From positions 1-64,000 of the forward strand of contig NZ_CP090063.1 in NCBI RefSeq assembly GCF_021391495.1: a DNA stretch of 64,000 nt, given 5' to 3'. Positions 40,320 through 48,924 of the stretch are shown here, piece by piece. The notes beneath the pieces are model-generated. The model had not been told where the DNA came from, did no database searches, and saw only the letters and a list, made by a program, of their open reading frames with translations. The stretch comes from Amycolatopsis acidiphila. Its GTDB lineage: Bacteria > Actinomycetota > Actinomycetes > Mycobacteriales > Pseudonocardiaceae. Position 1 is the first letter of the stretch. Every line of letters begins with the position of its first letter. The position numbers and the translations under genes are program-made.

Positions 40320-41122
40320 ACCGGAACCTCTGGCTCGGGTCGGTGCTGGTCGGGCTCGTCGTGCTCGCGGCGCTCGTGTCGTTCGTCTGGACGCCCCACG
40401 ACCCGCTGAAGGTGGACGCCGCCGTCCGGCTGACGGGGCCGAGCGGTGACTACTGGCTGGGCACCGACAAGTTCGGCCGGGACGTCCTCTCGCAGATCAT
40501 GGTCGGCGCGCGGACGACGTTGTACGTCGGGGTGATCGCAGTCGGGGTCGCGGCCGTCATCGGGACCCCGCTGGGCATCCTGGCCGGGATGTCGAAGCGC
40601 TGGCTGGGCGAGTTCGTCATGCGCGTCAACGATCTCGTGCTCGCGTTTCCCGCGCTGCTGCTGGCGATCATGTTCGGCGCGGTGTTCGGGGCGAGCACGG
40701 TGACCGCGATGATCGCGATCGGCATCGCGACGATCCCGTCCTTCGCGCGCATCGCGCGGTCGGGGACGCTGCAGGTGATGAGCACCGAGTACGTGCTGGC
40801 CGCGCGCTCGGGCGGGCGGTCGCGGCCGTTCATCGCGCGCCGGCACGTGCTGCCGAACATCGCCGGGCTCGTGACCGTGCAGTGCTCGGTGTCGTTCGCG
40901 ATCGCCGTGCTCGCCGAGGCCGCGCTGTCGTTCCTCGGCTTCGGCACCCGGCCGCCGACGCCGTCCTGGGGGCGGATGCTGCAGGAGTCGCAGGAGCTGC
41001 TGACCGTGCAGCCGCGGCTGGCTCTGGTGCCCGGCATCGCGATCGCCGTCGCCGTGCTCGGGTTCAACATCCTCGGCGATGGGCTGCGGGACCGCTTCGA
41101 CCCGCGACTGGAGCGCCGATGA
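40316..41122 (+). CDS. ABC transporter permease (DppC/NikC type)
   Basis: A 268-residue permease. Conserved features include YWLGTDKFGRDVLSQIMVGAR and an EAA loop near EYVLAARSGGRSRPFIARRHVLPN. The ending is ILGDGLRDRFDPRL, as in DppC and NikC. It overlaps its neighbours by 4 bases on both sides. It is on the short side for the family (about 270-300). Confidence 0.92.
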   Translation: MNRNLWLGSVLVGLVVLAALVSFVWTPHDPLKVDAAVRLTGPSGDYWLGTDKFGRDVLSQIMVGARTTLYVGVIAVGVAAVIGTPLGILAGMSKRWLGEFVMRVNDLVLAFPALLLAIMFGAVFGASTVTAMIAIGIATIPSFARIARSGTLQVMSTEYVLAARSGGRSRPFIARRHVLPNIAGLVTVQCSVSFAIAVLAEAALSFLGFGTRPPTPSWGRMLQESQELLTVQPRLALVPGIAIAVAVLGFNILGDGLRDRFDPRLERR

Positions 41123-41877
41123 TCAAGGTCGAGGGGTTGTCGGTGTTCGCCGGGGACACGCCGCTGGTCCAGGACGTGTCGTTCGAGGTCGGGGCGGGCG
41201 AGCGGGTCGGGCTGATCGGCGAGTCGGGCTCGGGCAAGTCGCTCACGGCGTCGGCGGTGATGGGCCTGCTGCCGGAGGAGCTGCGGGCGACCGGGTCGGT
41301 TCGGTTCCACGGGAAACAACTGCTTTCCGCCGGCGAGCGCGAGCTGTCGCGGCTGCGCGGAAACGACCTGGCCATGGTGTTCCAGGAGCCGATGTCGGCG
41401 CTCAACCCGCTGATGCGGGTCGGTCGGCAAGTCGCCGAGTCGATTCGGCTGCACACCGCGAAGTCGAGGCGCGCCGCCGCCCGGGTCGCGCAGGAGCTGC
41501 TGGAGTCGGTCCAGCTGCCCGACGTCCACCGCGCCTATCCGCACCAGCTCTCGGGCGGGCAGCGTCAGCGCGTGCTGCTGGTGATCGCGCTCGCGAACGA
41601 CCCCGCGCTGCTGATCTGCGACGAGCCGACGACGGCGCTCGACGTCACGGTCCAGGCCCAGGTGCTGGACCTCGTCCTGGCCGGGGTCGCGGAGCGCGCC
41701 GCCGCGCTGTTGTTCATCACGCATGACCTCGCCGTGGTCGCCCGCGTGTGCGAGCGGGTGCTGGTGATGTTGGAAGGGCGCATCGTGGAGGAAGGCACCA
41801 CCCGCGAGGTGCTGACGAACCCTCGGCACGAATACACCCGGCGGCTGCTGAAGGCGTCCGACCTGGAGGCGGCATGA
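41119..41877 (+). CDS. ABC transporter ATPase (DppD/NikD type)
   Basis: A 252-residue ATPase. Walker A is GESGSGKSL, the Q-loop FQEPMSALNP, the signature LSGGQRQRV, Walker B LLICDEPTTALD and the switch histidine in ITHDLAVV. It ends shortly after HEYTRRLL and lacks the long C-terminal extension of DppD, so it is closer in size to NikD. A parS-like 14-mer with two mismatches is within it (41304-41317). Confidence 0.92.
   Translation: MIKVEGLSVFAGDTPLVQDVSFEVGAGERVGLIGESGSGKSLTASAVMGLLPEELRATGSVRFHGKQLLSAGERELSRLRGNDLAMVFQEPMSALNPLMRVGRQVAESIRLHTAKSRRAAARVAQELLESVQLPDVHRAYPHQLSGGQRQRVLLVIALANDPALLICDEPTTALDVTVQAQVLDLVLAGVAERAAALLFITHDLAVVARVCERVLVMLEGRIVEEGTTREVLTNPRHEYTRRLLKASDLEAA
41304..41317. 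promoter_or_regulatory. Degenerate parS-like sequence inside ATPase gene
   Basis: GTTCCACGGGAAAC matches 12 of 14 positions of GTTTCACGTGAAAC. It is in coding sequence. Actinobacterial parS sites can be degenerate and intragenic, but a chance match is quite possible. Confidence 0.25.
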
Positions 41878-42635
41878 CTCTCATCGAGCTGCGTGACGTG
41901 CACCGGCGGTACGACCGGGCGCACGCGCTGCGCGGTGTCTCGCTGAGCGTCGGGGCCGGTCAGCGCTTCGGCATCGTCGGCGAGTCCGGCTCCGGGAAGT
42001 CGACGATGGTGCGCCTGCTCGCCGGGCTCGACCGGCCGACCTCCGGCGAGATCCTGTTCCAGGGCAAGCGGATCGACACCCTGCCCGAGCGCGGGCTCGG
42101 CTTCCTGCGGGCGGCGCTGCAGGTCGTGTTCCAGGATCCGATGGGCTCGCTCGACCCGCGGATGCGCGTGCGGGACATCATCTGCGAACCGCTCGGCCGC
42201 ATCGACCCCGCCCGCGTCGCCGAGCTGCTGGACGCCGTCGGCCTGCCGTCGAACAGCGCTGACCGGTACCCGCACCAGTTCTCCGGCGGGCAGCGGCAGC
42301 GGATCTCGATCGCTCGCGCGCTCGCGCCGCGGCCGAGCGTGCTGGTCGCGGACGAGCCGGTCAGCGCGCTGGACGTGTCCGTGCGCAAGCAGATCCTCGA
42401 CCTGCTGACCGATCTCGTCGCACGCTTCGAGCTGACGCTCGTGTTCGTCTCGCACGACCTCGGGGTGGTCCGCCGCGTCTGCGACACCGTCGCGGTGATG
42501 CGGCGCGGCGAGATCGTGGAACGCGGCGCGGTCGCCGACGTCTACGACGCGCCGCAGCACCCGTACACCCGTGAACTGATCGCGGCGGCGCCCAACCTGC
42601 GTGCCGAACTCGCCCGACTGCAGGGAGGACAGTGA
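41874..42635 (+). CDS. ABC transporter ATPase (DppF/NikE type)
   Basis: A 253-residue ATPase. Walker A is GESGSGKST, signature FSGGQRQRI, Walker B VLVADEPVSALD and switch histidine in VSHDLGVV. It has the ending DVYDAPQHPYTRELIAAAP typical of second oligopeptide-type ATPases. Start overlaps the previous stop by 4 bases. Its stop overlaps the start region of the aldehyde dehydrogenase gene. Confidence 0.92.
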   Translation: MTLIELRDVHRRYDRAHALRGVSLSVGAGQRFGIVGESGSGKSTMVRLLAGLDRPTSGEILFQGKRIDTLPERGLGFLRAALQVVFQDPMGSLDPRMRVRDIICEPLGRIDPARVAELLDAVGLPSNSADRYPHQFSGGQRQRISIARALAPRPSVLVADEPVSALDVSVRKQILDLLTDLVARFELTLVFVSHDLGVVRRVCDTVAVMRRGEIVERGAVADVYDAPQHPYTRELIAAAPNLRAELARLQGGQ

Positions 42636-44062
42636 TGTTCGATCCCTATCCCGCCGGTCTGCCCATCGGGCCGGGCTGGGTGTCCACACCGGACACCCAG
42701 GAGATCGAATTCCCCTACGACGGCAGTCCCGTCGCCGAAGCACCGCTCGGCACGCCGGAGCTCGCCCGGCGCGCGCTCGACGAAGCCGTCGCGGTCCGCA
42801 AGGAGGTCGCGGCGCTGCCGGCGTGGGTACGGCGGGACATCCTGCTGGACGTGCACCGAGCCCTGACGGAGTGGCGCGAGGAGTTCGAGGGCCTGCTGGT
42901 CGCCGAGACCGGGAAACCGCTGTGCGACTGCCGGGTCGAGGTCGCGTGCACGCTCGTCACCTGGCAGGCCGCGGCCGAGGAGGTCGGCCGGATCCACGGC
43001 GAGACGGTGCCGCTGGACCTCGCGCCCTCCGGCGACGGGCTCACCGGGTTCTGGAAGCGCAAGCCGATCGGCGTGGTCGTGGGCATCGCCGGGTTCAACT
43101 ACCCGCTGCTGCTGGCCTCGCACAAGATCGCACCCGCGATCGCCGCCGGCTGCCCGGTGATCGTCAAGCCGGCGCCGCAGACGCCGCTCGCCACGCTGTG
43201 GCTCGTCCATCTCGTGCGTGCAGCCGCCGCGATCCCGTCGATGGTGCAGCTGGTGACCGGGGACGCGGAGGTCGGCTCGACGCTGGTGACCGACCGCCGG
43301 GTCGGTGCGGTGTCGTTCACCGGCTCGGCCGCGGTCGGGCACCGGATCGCCAAGGACGCGGCGCCGACCAAGACGTTGCTGGAGCTGGGCTCGAACGCCG
43401 CGCTCGTCGTCGCCGAGGACGCGGATCTGGGCGCCGCCGCGGATGCCGTGCTGCGTGGCGGTTTCTACGCCTCCGGGCAGGCCTGCATCTCGGTGCAGCG
43501 CGTTCTCGCGGTCGAGTCGGTCGCGGACGAGCTGACCGAACGTGTGCTGGCGCGGCTCGGCGAGGTCGTAGCCGGTGACCCGCGTGACGAGAAGACGAGG
43601 GTGTCGGCGCTGATCGACGAGCGCTCGACGAAACGGGTGCTGGACTGGATCGCCGACGCGGTCGCCGCGGGCGCGAAGGTGGCCGCCGGCGGGCACGAGC
43701 AGGCGGGGGTCGTCCGCCCGACCGTGCTCACCGAGGTGCCGGACGGGGTGGCCTGCTGGGACGAGGAGATCTTCGGCCCGGTCGTCTGCGTACGGCGGGT
43801 GTCTGATGTGGACGCCGCGTTCGAGCAGGTCAACGTCTCCCGGTACGGCCTGCACGCGAGCGTCTTCACGCGTTCGCTCGCGACGGCGTTCCGGGCGATC
43901 GACGAGCTGGAGGTCGGTGGGGTGGTGGTCAACGAGGTGCCCGGGTTCCGTTCGGACACGATGCCGTACGGCGGGGTCAAGGACTCCGGGATCGGTCGCG
44001 AGGGGCCGCGGTTCGCGATCGACGAGCTGACGGTGACGCGGATGGCGGTGCTGCGCCGATGA
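42635..44062 (+). CDS. Aldehyde dehydrogenase family protein
   Basis: A 475-residue NAD(P)-dependent dehydrogenase oxidising an aldehyde to an acid. The oxyanion asparagine is N155 (AGFNYPL), the general base E250 (LELGSNA) and the nucleophile C284 (GQACISV). It ends with the family motif PYGGVKDSGIGREGP. It resembles the phosphonoacetaldehyde/lactaldehyde-type group, but the substrate cannot be read from sequence. ATG 42635 stands 6 bases after GGAGG; the GTG one codon earlier is too close. Its stop overlaps the SDR start. Confidence 0.92.
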   Translation: MFDPYPAGLPIGPGWVSTPDTQEIEFPYDGSPVAEAPLGTPELARRALDEAVAVRKEVAALPAWVRRDILLDVHRALTEWREEFEGLLVAETGKPLCDCRVEVACTLVTWQAAAEEVGRIHGETVPLDLAPSGDGLTGFWKRKPIGVVVGIAGFNYPLLLASHKIAPAIAAGCPVIVKPAPQTPLATLWLVHLVRAAAAIPSMVQLVTGDAEVGSTLVTDRRVGAVSFTGSAAVGHRIAKDAAPTKTLLELGSNAALVVAEDADLGAAADAVLRGGFYASGQACISVQRVLAVESVADELTERVLARLGEVVAGDPRDEKTRVSALIDERSTKRVLDWIADAVAAGAKVAAGGHEQAGVVRPTVLTEVPDGVACWDEEIFGPVVCVRRVSDVDAAFEQVNVSRYGLHASVFTRSLATAFRAIDELEVGGVVVNEVPGFRSDTMPYGGVKDSGIGREGPRFAIDELTVTRMAVLRR

Positions 44063-44826
44063 AAGACGTGGCCGTGAACTACGAGCGGCTCTTCCGGCTC
44101 GACGGCAAGCAGGCGGTCGTACTGGGCGCGGGCAGCGGGATCGGCCGCGAGTCCGCGCGGGCGCTCGCCGCACACGGCGCCGAGGTGGTCAGCGCCGACC
44201 GGGACCTGGCCGCGGCGAAGGAAACCGGCGGCCAGGCGTACGAGATCGACCTGCTCCAACCGGGCGCCGCCGAGCGGGCGGCGAAGGAGCTGGGCGAGCT
44301 CGACATCGTCGTGCTGACCGCCGCGACGAACGTGCGCAAACGCTTGCTGGACTACACCCGCGACGAGTTCGACCGGGTGCTCGCGCTCAACCTCGGGGCG
44401 TCCTTCGACGTCGTGCGCGCGTTCGGCGCGGGCATGGTCGAGCGCGGCCGCGGCAGCATCATCGGCTTCTCCTCGATCCGCGGCACCACCGTCGAGCCGG
44501 GCCAGGGGCCGTACGCGGCCACGAAGGCCGGGCTCGTCCAGCTGTTCCGGACGGCCGCGGCGGAGTTCGGCCCGTCCGGCGTCCGGGTCAACGCGATCGC
44601 GCCCGGCGTGGTGGAAACCCCGCTCACCGCCCAGATCAAGGCCAGTCCCGACTGGTACGCGGCGTACGCGGGCAAAAGCGCGCTCGGCCGGTGGGCGCGT
44701 GCCGAAGAGCTGGCCGGTGCGGTCGTGTACCTCGCCTCGGACGCCGCGAGCTTCGTCACCGGCGCCGTCCTGGCCGTGGACGGCGGCTGGACGGCGATCG
44801 ACGGCCGTTACACGCCACCGGAGTAG
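44059..44826 (+). CDS. Short-chain dehydrogenase/reductase
   Basis: A 255-residue classical SDR. The cofactor motif is GAGSGIG (about 23-29). The catalytic set is N111, S138 or S139, Y152 and K156 (PYAATKAG). The arginine or aspartate at the end of the second strand (SADRD) suggests NAD preference. It would interconvert an alcohol and a carbonyl, feeding or draining the adjacent aldehyde dehydrogenase. It overlaps that gene by 4 bases and is 12 bp before the amidase. Confidence 0.92.
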   Translation: MKDVAVNYERLFRLDGKQAVVLGAGSGIGRESARALAAHGAEVVSADRDLAAAKETGGQAYEIDLLQPGAAERAAKELGELDIVVLTAATNVRKRLLDYTRDEFDRVLALNLGASFDVVRAFGAGMVERGRGSIIGFSSIRGTTVEPGQGPYAATKAGLVQLFRTAAAEFGPSGVRVNAIAPGVVETPLTAQIKASPDWYAAYAGKSALGRWARAEELAGAVVYLASDAASFVTGAVLAVDGGWTAIDGRYTPPE

Positions 44827-44838
44827 TAGGAGGGTCTC

Positions 44839-46206
44839 GTGTACCAGAGTGCGACCGAGTTGCTGGAGGAGTACCGCGCCGGACGGCTGTCGCCGGTCGA
44901 AGCGACCGAAGCCGTGCTGAGCCGGATCGACCGGCTCGAACCGGAGCTGCACGCCCTCTACGCCTACGAACCCGAGCAGGCCCGGGCCGCGGCGAAGGCG
45001 TCGGAGCAACGGTGGCGCTCCGGCGAGGCGGGCGCGCTCGACGGGATTCCGTTGACGCTCAAGGAGAACATCGCGACCAGGGGCACGCCGGTCCCGCTGG
45101 GCACCGCGGCCACCGAGCTGACCCCCGCGCCCGCCGACGCCCCGGCCGCCGCCCGCGTCCGCGAAGCAGGCGGGGTACTGCTGGCCAAGACCACGATGCC
45201 CGACTACGGGATGCTCACCTCGGGCCTGTCGAGCTTCCACAACGCGGCCCGCAACCCCTGGGACCTCAGCCGGACGCCCGGCGGTTCGAGCGCGGGCGCG
45301 GCGGCGGCCGCCGCGGCGGGCTACGGACCGCTGCACGTCGGTACCGACATCGGCGGCTCGATCCGGTTGCCCGCGGGCTGGTGCGGTCTGGTCGGCTTCA
45401 AGCCCAGCTTCGGCCGGGTGCCGGTCGACCCGCCCTACATCGGCCGCGTCGCGGGCCCGTTGACCAGGACCGTCGCCGACACCGCGCTGCTGATGAGCGT
45501 CCTGTCCCGGCCCGACTCGCGCGACCACATGAGCCTTCCGCCCAGCGAGCTGCCGTGGGCCGACCTCGGCTGCGAGGTCGCGGGCCTGCGGATCGGCCTT
45601 CAGCTCGACCCCGGGGCCGGGCTCGACGTCGAACCCGAGATCCGGGCCGCCGTCGGCGAAGCGGCGCGGCTGCTGGAGGCGGCGGGCGCGACCGTCGAAC
45701 CGCTCGCCCCGTTCCTCACCCGCGAGATGCTCGACGGCCTCGACACGTTCTGGCGGGTGCGGGCGTGGTGCGACATCAGCTCGCTGCCGGCCGATCGGCG
45801 CGCGAAAGTCCTGCCCTATATCGCCGAATGGGCCGAGGGCGGCGCCGACGTCTCGGGAGCCGCGGCCTACCGCGGCTTTTCGCAGATCGACGTGATGAGC
45901 GTCGCCGCCGTGCGCGCCACCGCACCGTTCGACTTCGTCCTGTCGCCGACCTGCCCGGTCTCCGCGCCGGCCGCGGACTGGGCGTCCCCGACCAACGACC
46001 CACAGCGCCCGTTCGAGCACATTCCGTTCACCGTGCCGTACAACATGTCCGGCCAGCCGGCGGTGTCGGTCAACTGCGGTCACACCGGCGACGGGCTGCC
46101 GATCGGCCTGCAGATCGCGGGACGGCGGTTCGACGACCTCGGCGTGCTCCGGCTCGCTGCAGCATTCGAAGTAATTCGGGGTCCGCAGCGCGCTCTCCAG
46201 GTGTAA
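44839..46206 (+). CDS. Amidase signature family protein
   Basis: A 455-residue amidase. The Ser-cisSer-Lys triad is K75 (LTLKENI), S150 (TPGGSSAG) and S174 (DIGGSIR), with the same 24-residue serine spacing as known amidases. It hydrolyses an amide to a carboxylate and an amine or ammonia; specificity is unknown. There is no signal peptide, so it acts inside the cell after import. The GTG start has a GGAGGG site upstream. It is the last gene of the importer-dehydrogenase operon. Confidence 0.92.
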   Translation: MYQSATELLEEYRAGRLSPVEATEAVLSRIDRLEPELHALYAYEPEQARAAAKASEQRWRSGEAGALDGIPLTLKENIATRGTPVPLGTAATELTPAPADAPAAARVREAGGVLLAKTTMPDYGMLTSGLSSFHNAARNPWDLSRTPGGSSAGAAAAAAAGYGPLHVGTDIGGSIRLPAGWCGLVGFKPSFGRVPVDPPYIGRVAGPLTRTVADTALLMSVLSRPDSRDHMSLPPSELPWADLGCEVAGLRIGLQLDPGAGLDVEPEIRAAVGEAARLLEAAGATVEPLAPFLTREMLDGLDTFWRVRAWCDISSLPADRRAKVLPYIAEWAEGGADVSGAAAYRGFSQIDVMSVAAVRATAPFDFVLSPTCPVSAPAADWASPTNDPQRPFEHIPFTVPYNMSGQPAVSVNCGHTGDGLPIGLQIAGRRFDDLGVLRLAAAFEVIRGPQRALQV

Positions 46207-46235
46207 TCGGCCGCGGAACTTGAGACCATCGTCTC

Positions 46236-48071
46236 ATGCGCATGGTCTACACCGGAGCGGATGAAGAGGACTTCATCGACGCTCGTCAGCGCCTGCTCGT
46301 CGAGCTCGACGCGTGGTCGCAGATGCGGCAGCGGATGATCGATCCCGTGGTCGCCGGCGCCATGCTCGACTACCGCTTCGAGCGGGACGGGCTGCTCGGC
46401 CGGTGGAGCCGCGAGGTCCTGCGCGGTGCGCTGCTGACGTGGTTCCCGCGCAAGGTCGTGCTGCTGGATCCGCACTCCTCCGCGGTGCTGACCACGGTCC
46501 AGGCGCTGCTGGACTTCTTCGACGACGCCGACCTGTTCGACGAGCACAGCGAACCGCCGTCGGTGCTGCGGTCGTTCGTGCGCGGGATCGCGGACCGGTT
46601 CGACGAGGCGATGAAGGAGCCGTCGAACTTCGGGCTCGCCAAGTTCTGGGCCGTCGCGATGGCTGAGCACGGCGTCGACCCGCTCGACGAGACCGAGGCG
46701 CAGGAGTTCATCGACCGCGTGCAGCAGGGCGAGGTCGAGGTCGACCAGGACCTGCTGCACGAGATCGCGTACCGGCACTACGAGGGCGACCCGGAAGTCG
46801 AGCCGCTGGAGCCGACCCCGGTGTTCGCGCTCGCGCCCGAGGAGGACCTGGCCGGAGAGGCCGCCGGCCTGCCGGTCCTGTGGCGGCTCAAGCGGTTCGT
46901 CGGGTGGGTGGGGGACGGGCGCGAGCTCGCGCCCAAGGGCAGGCTCACCGAGGCCGACGCACGCGACATCGCCGGGCGCCTCGGCGAGCCCGATCCGGCG
47001 AGCCTGGTCTCGCTGGCCAAGACGGCGGGGCTCGTGCGGGTGCTGAAGGGGAGACTGGTGCGGGTCAAGCGCGCGGAGCCGTTGCTCGCCGACCCGCTCA
47101 CCCTGTGGCGAGCGTCGGTGCCGCACGTGCTCGCCGGTCGCGACGAGCCGCTGCGCCGCCGGTCCGCCGACCGGCACCTGGCCTACGAGCTGCTCGAGTC
47201 CGTACAGGCCGACAACGACTGCGCGACGATCCCCATGCTCGTCGAGATCCTGGACGACCTCGGCGAGGTGAACTGGCGCTGCACCGACGCGACGCCGGTG
47301 CTGCGGGTGCTGGACCAGCTGGCCGAGTACGGGCTCGTCGAGGTGGCCCCGGCGACCGAGGAGCACTACGAGGACCTGATCGACTTCGCGGGCGTCGAGT
47401 CCGTCGAGGAGGTGCCGGAGGAGGAGCGGCAGGTCGTCCGGATGCTTCCGCTCGGCGCGCGGGCGATGTACGACGCGCGCGTGCAGGCGGGCGTCCCGAC
47501 GCTGACGCTCGAGGATCTGGCCACCGAGACGGCCGAAGTGTTCTTCGCCCGCGTCGGGCCGTTGTCGCAGGAGGCGTTCGAGGAGGGCGCCCGGCTGTGG
47601 CTGCAGGCACGGCGACCGGAACGCGCGATCGCCGAGCTGATCGGCCTGGCCGAGCGCACCGACGACTTCGAGCACCGGATGCTCGCCTTCCAGCTGCTCT
47701 CGGAGTACGGCGAGCCGGGGGTGACCGCGATCGCGGGCCTGCGTGAGCACTCCGCCGCCGGGCCTGCCGCGCTCAGCTGGCTGCTCGACGCCGGGTTGAT
47801 CGACCAGAGTGAGGTCAGCGGGCGCGAGCGGACGTACAGCATGGTCGATGTGCTGGCCGCCGGCATCAGGTCCGCGGGCCGGAAGAAGGCGCTGGAGGAG
47901 TTCGCCGCCCAGCCGCGCCCGGCGCAGCTGCTGTTCCTCGCCGACGCGACGATCTGCGGCCACCCCCGCACCCGCGAGGTCCTCGAGTCCATGGTCGTCG
48001 CGCATCCGGACCGGATGGTCTCCAACGCGGCACGCAAGGCACTGGACTGGCTCCACGAACCCGAGGACTGA
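46236..48071 (+). CDS. Large soluble protein of unknown function
   Basis: A 611-residue protein with no signal or membrane segment, and no motif that I recognise. It is Leu/Glu/Arg-rich and mainly helical. Segments such as VLRVLDQLAEYGLVEVA and IAGRLGEPDPASLVSLAKTAGLV look winged-helix-like. The C-terminal 150 residues have HEAT-like helical pairs (LAFQLLSEYGEPGVTAIAGL, ALSWLLDAGLI, SNAARKALDWL). ATG 46236 or 46242 could be the start. It lies 29 bp after the amidase operon but reads as a separate gene. Similar long proteins occur in actinomycetes; none is characterised to my knowledge. Confidence 0.7.
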   Translation: MRMVYTGADEEDFIDARQRLLVELDAWSQMRQRMIDPVVAGAMLDYRFERDGLLGRWSREVLRGALLTWFPRKVVLLDPHSSAVLTTVQALLDFFDDADLFDEHSEPPSVLRSFVRGIADRFDEAMKEPSNFGLAKFWAVAMAEHGVDPLDETEAQEFIDRVQQGEVEVDQDLLHEIAYRHYEGDPEVEPLEPTPVFALAPEEDLAGEAAGLPVLWRLKRFVGWVGDGRELAPKGRLTEADARDIAGRLGEPDPASLVSLAKTAGLVRVLKGRLVRVKRAEPLLADPLTLWRASVPHVLAGRDEPLRRRSADRHLAYELLESVQADNDCATIPMLVEILDDLGEVNWRCTDATPVLRVLDQLAEYGLVEVAPATEEHYEDLIDFAGVESVEEVPEEERQVVRMLPLGARAMYDARVQAGVPTLTLEDLATETAEVFFARVGPLSQEAFEEGARLWLQARRPERAIAELIGLAERTDDFEHRMLAFQLLSEYGEPGVTAIAGLREHSAAGPAALSWLLDAGLIDQSEVSGRERTYSMVDVLAAGIRSAGRKKALEEFAAQPRPAQLLFLADATICGHPRTREVLESMVVAHPDRMVSNAARKALDWLHEPED

Positions 48072-48075
48072 CGCT

Positions 48076-48924
48076 TCAGGCGCCGATCGCCTCGGCGAGC
48101 GCGAGGATCCGCTGCGCGTTGTCCACGTGCAGGTTCTCGATCATCCGGCCGTCGACGGTCACCACGCCGCGGCCCTCTGCCCTGGCCTCCTCGAACGCCG
48201 CGATGATCTTGCGCGCCTGCTCGATCTCGGCCTCCGACGGCGCGAACACCCGGTTGCACGGCTCGATCTGCCCGGGGTGGATGAGCGTCTTGCCGTCGAA
48301 GCCGAACTGCCTGCCCTGCAGGCACTCCGCCTCGAAGCCCTCGACGTCCTTCACGTCGTTGTAGACGCCGTCGAGGATGACCTTGCCGGTCGCCCGCGCG
48401 GCGAGCAGGCACAGCGAAAGGCCGCCGAGCAGCGGCGCGCGGCCCGGCACGGACTCGGCGTGCAGCTCCTTCGCCAGGTCGTTGGTGCCCATGACGAGTA
48501 CGGTCAGCCGCTCGCTCGCCGCCGCGATCTCCTCCGCGTGCAACATCGCCACCGGCGTCTCGACCATCGCCCAGATCTTCGTCGTGTCGGGCGCGCCGCC
48601 GAGTTCGAGCGCGCGCTCGATGTTGTGCACGTCGCGCGCCGAGTTCACCTTGGGCACGACGACCGCGGCGGGGCCGGCCTGCGCCGCCGCCCGCAGGTCC
48701 GCGTCGTGCCATTCGGTCTCCAGGCCGTTGAGGCGGATCGTCACCTCGCGGTCGCCGTACTCGCCGACCATGCCGCACACCCGTTCACGCGCGGCCTCCT
48801 TCGCGTCCGGCGCGACGGCGTCCTCCAGGTCGAGGATCAGCGCGTCCGCGGCCAGACCCTTCGCCTTCTCCAGGGCGCGTTCGTTCGCGCCGGGCATGTA
48901 CAGCGCGGAGCGTCGGGGCTTCAC
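48076..48924 (-). CDS. CoA-ester lyase, HpcH/HpaI (CitE-like) family
   Basis: A 282-residue TIM-barrel lyase. Metal/substrate motifs are [43 protein letters not shown] and [10 protein letters not shown], with the C-terminal [18 protein letters not shown]. It cleaves or forms malyl-CoA-type or citryl-CoA-type bonds. GTG 48924 has GGAGGTCC upstream and overlaps the stop of the neighbouring paralogue (GTGA). The two are probably one operon acting on related CoA esters. Confidence 0.88.
   Translation of the reverse strand: MKPRRSALYMPGANERALEKAKGLAADALILDLEDAVAPDAKEAARERVCGMVGEYGDREVTIRLNGLETEWHDADLRAAAQAGPAAVVVPKVNSARDVHNIERALELGGAPDTTKIWAMVETPVAMLHAEEIAAASERLTVLVMGTNDLAKELHAESVPGRAPLLGGLSLCLLAARATGKVILDGVYNDVKDVEGFEAECLQGRQFGFDGKTLIHPGQIEPCNRVFAPSEAEIEQARKIIAAFEEARAEGRGVVTVDGRMIENLHVDNAQRILALAEAIGA

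Noticed and set aside
48119..48127. TTGTCCACG as a DnaA box
   Set aside because: It is a single one-mismatch match inside a lyase gene, with no neighbouring boxes; chance is likely.
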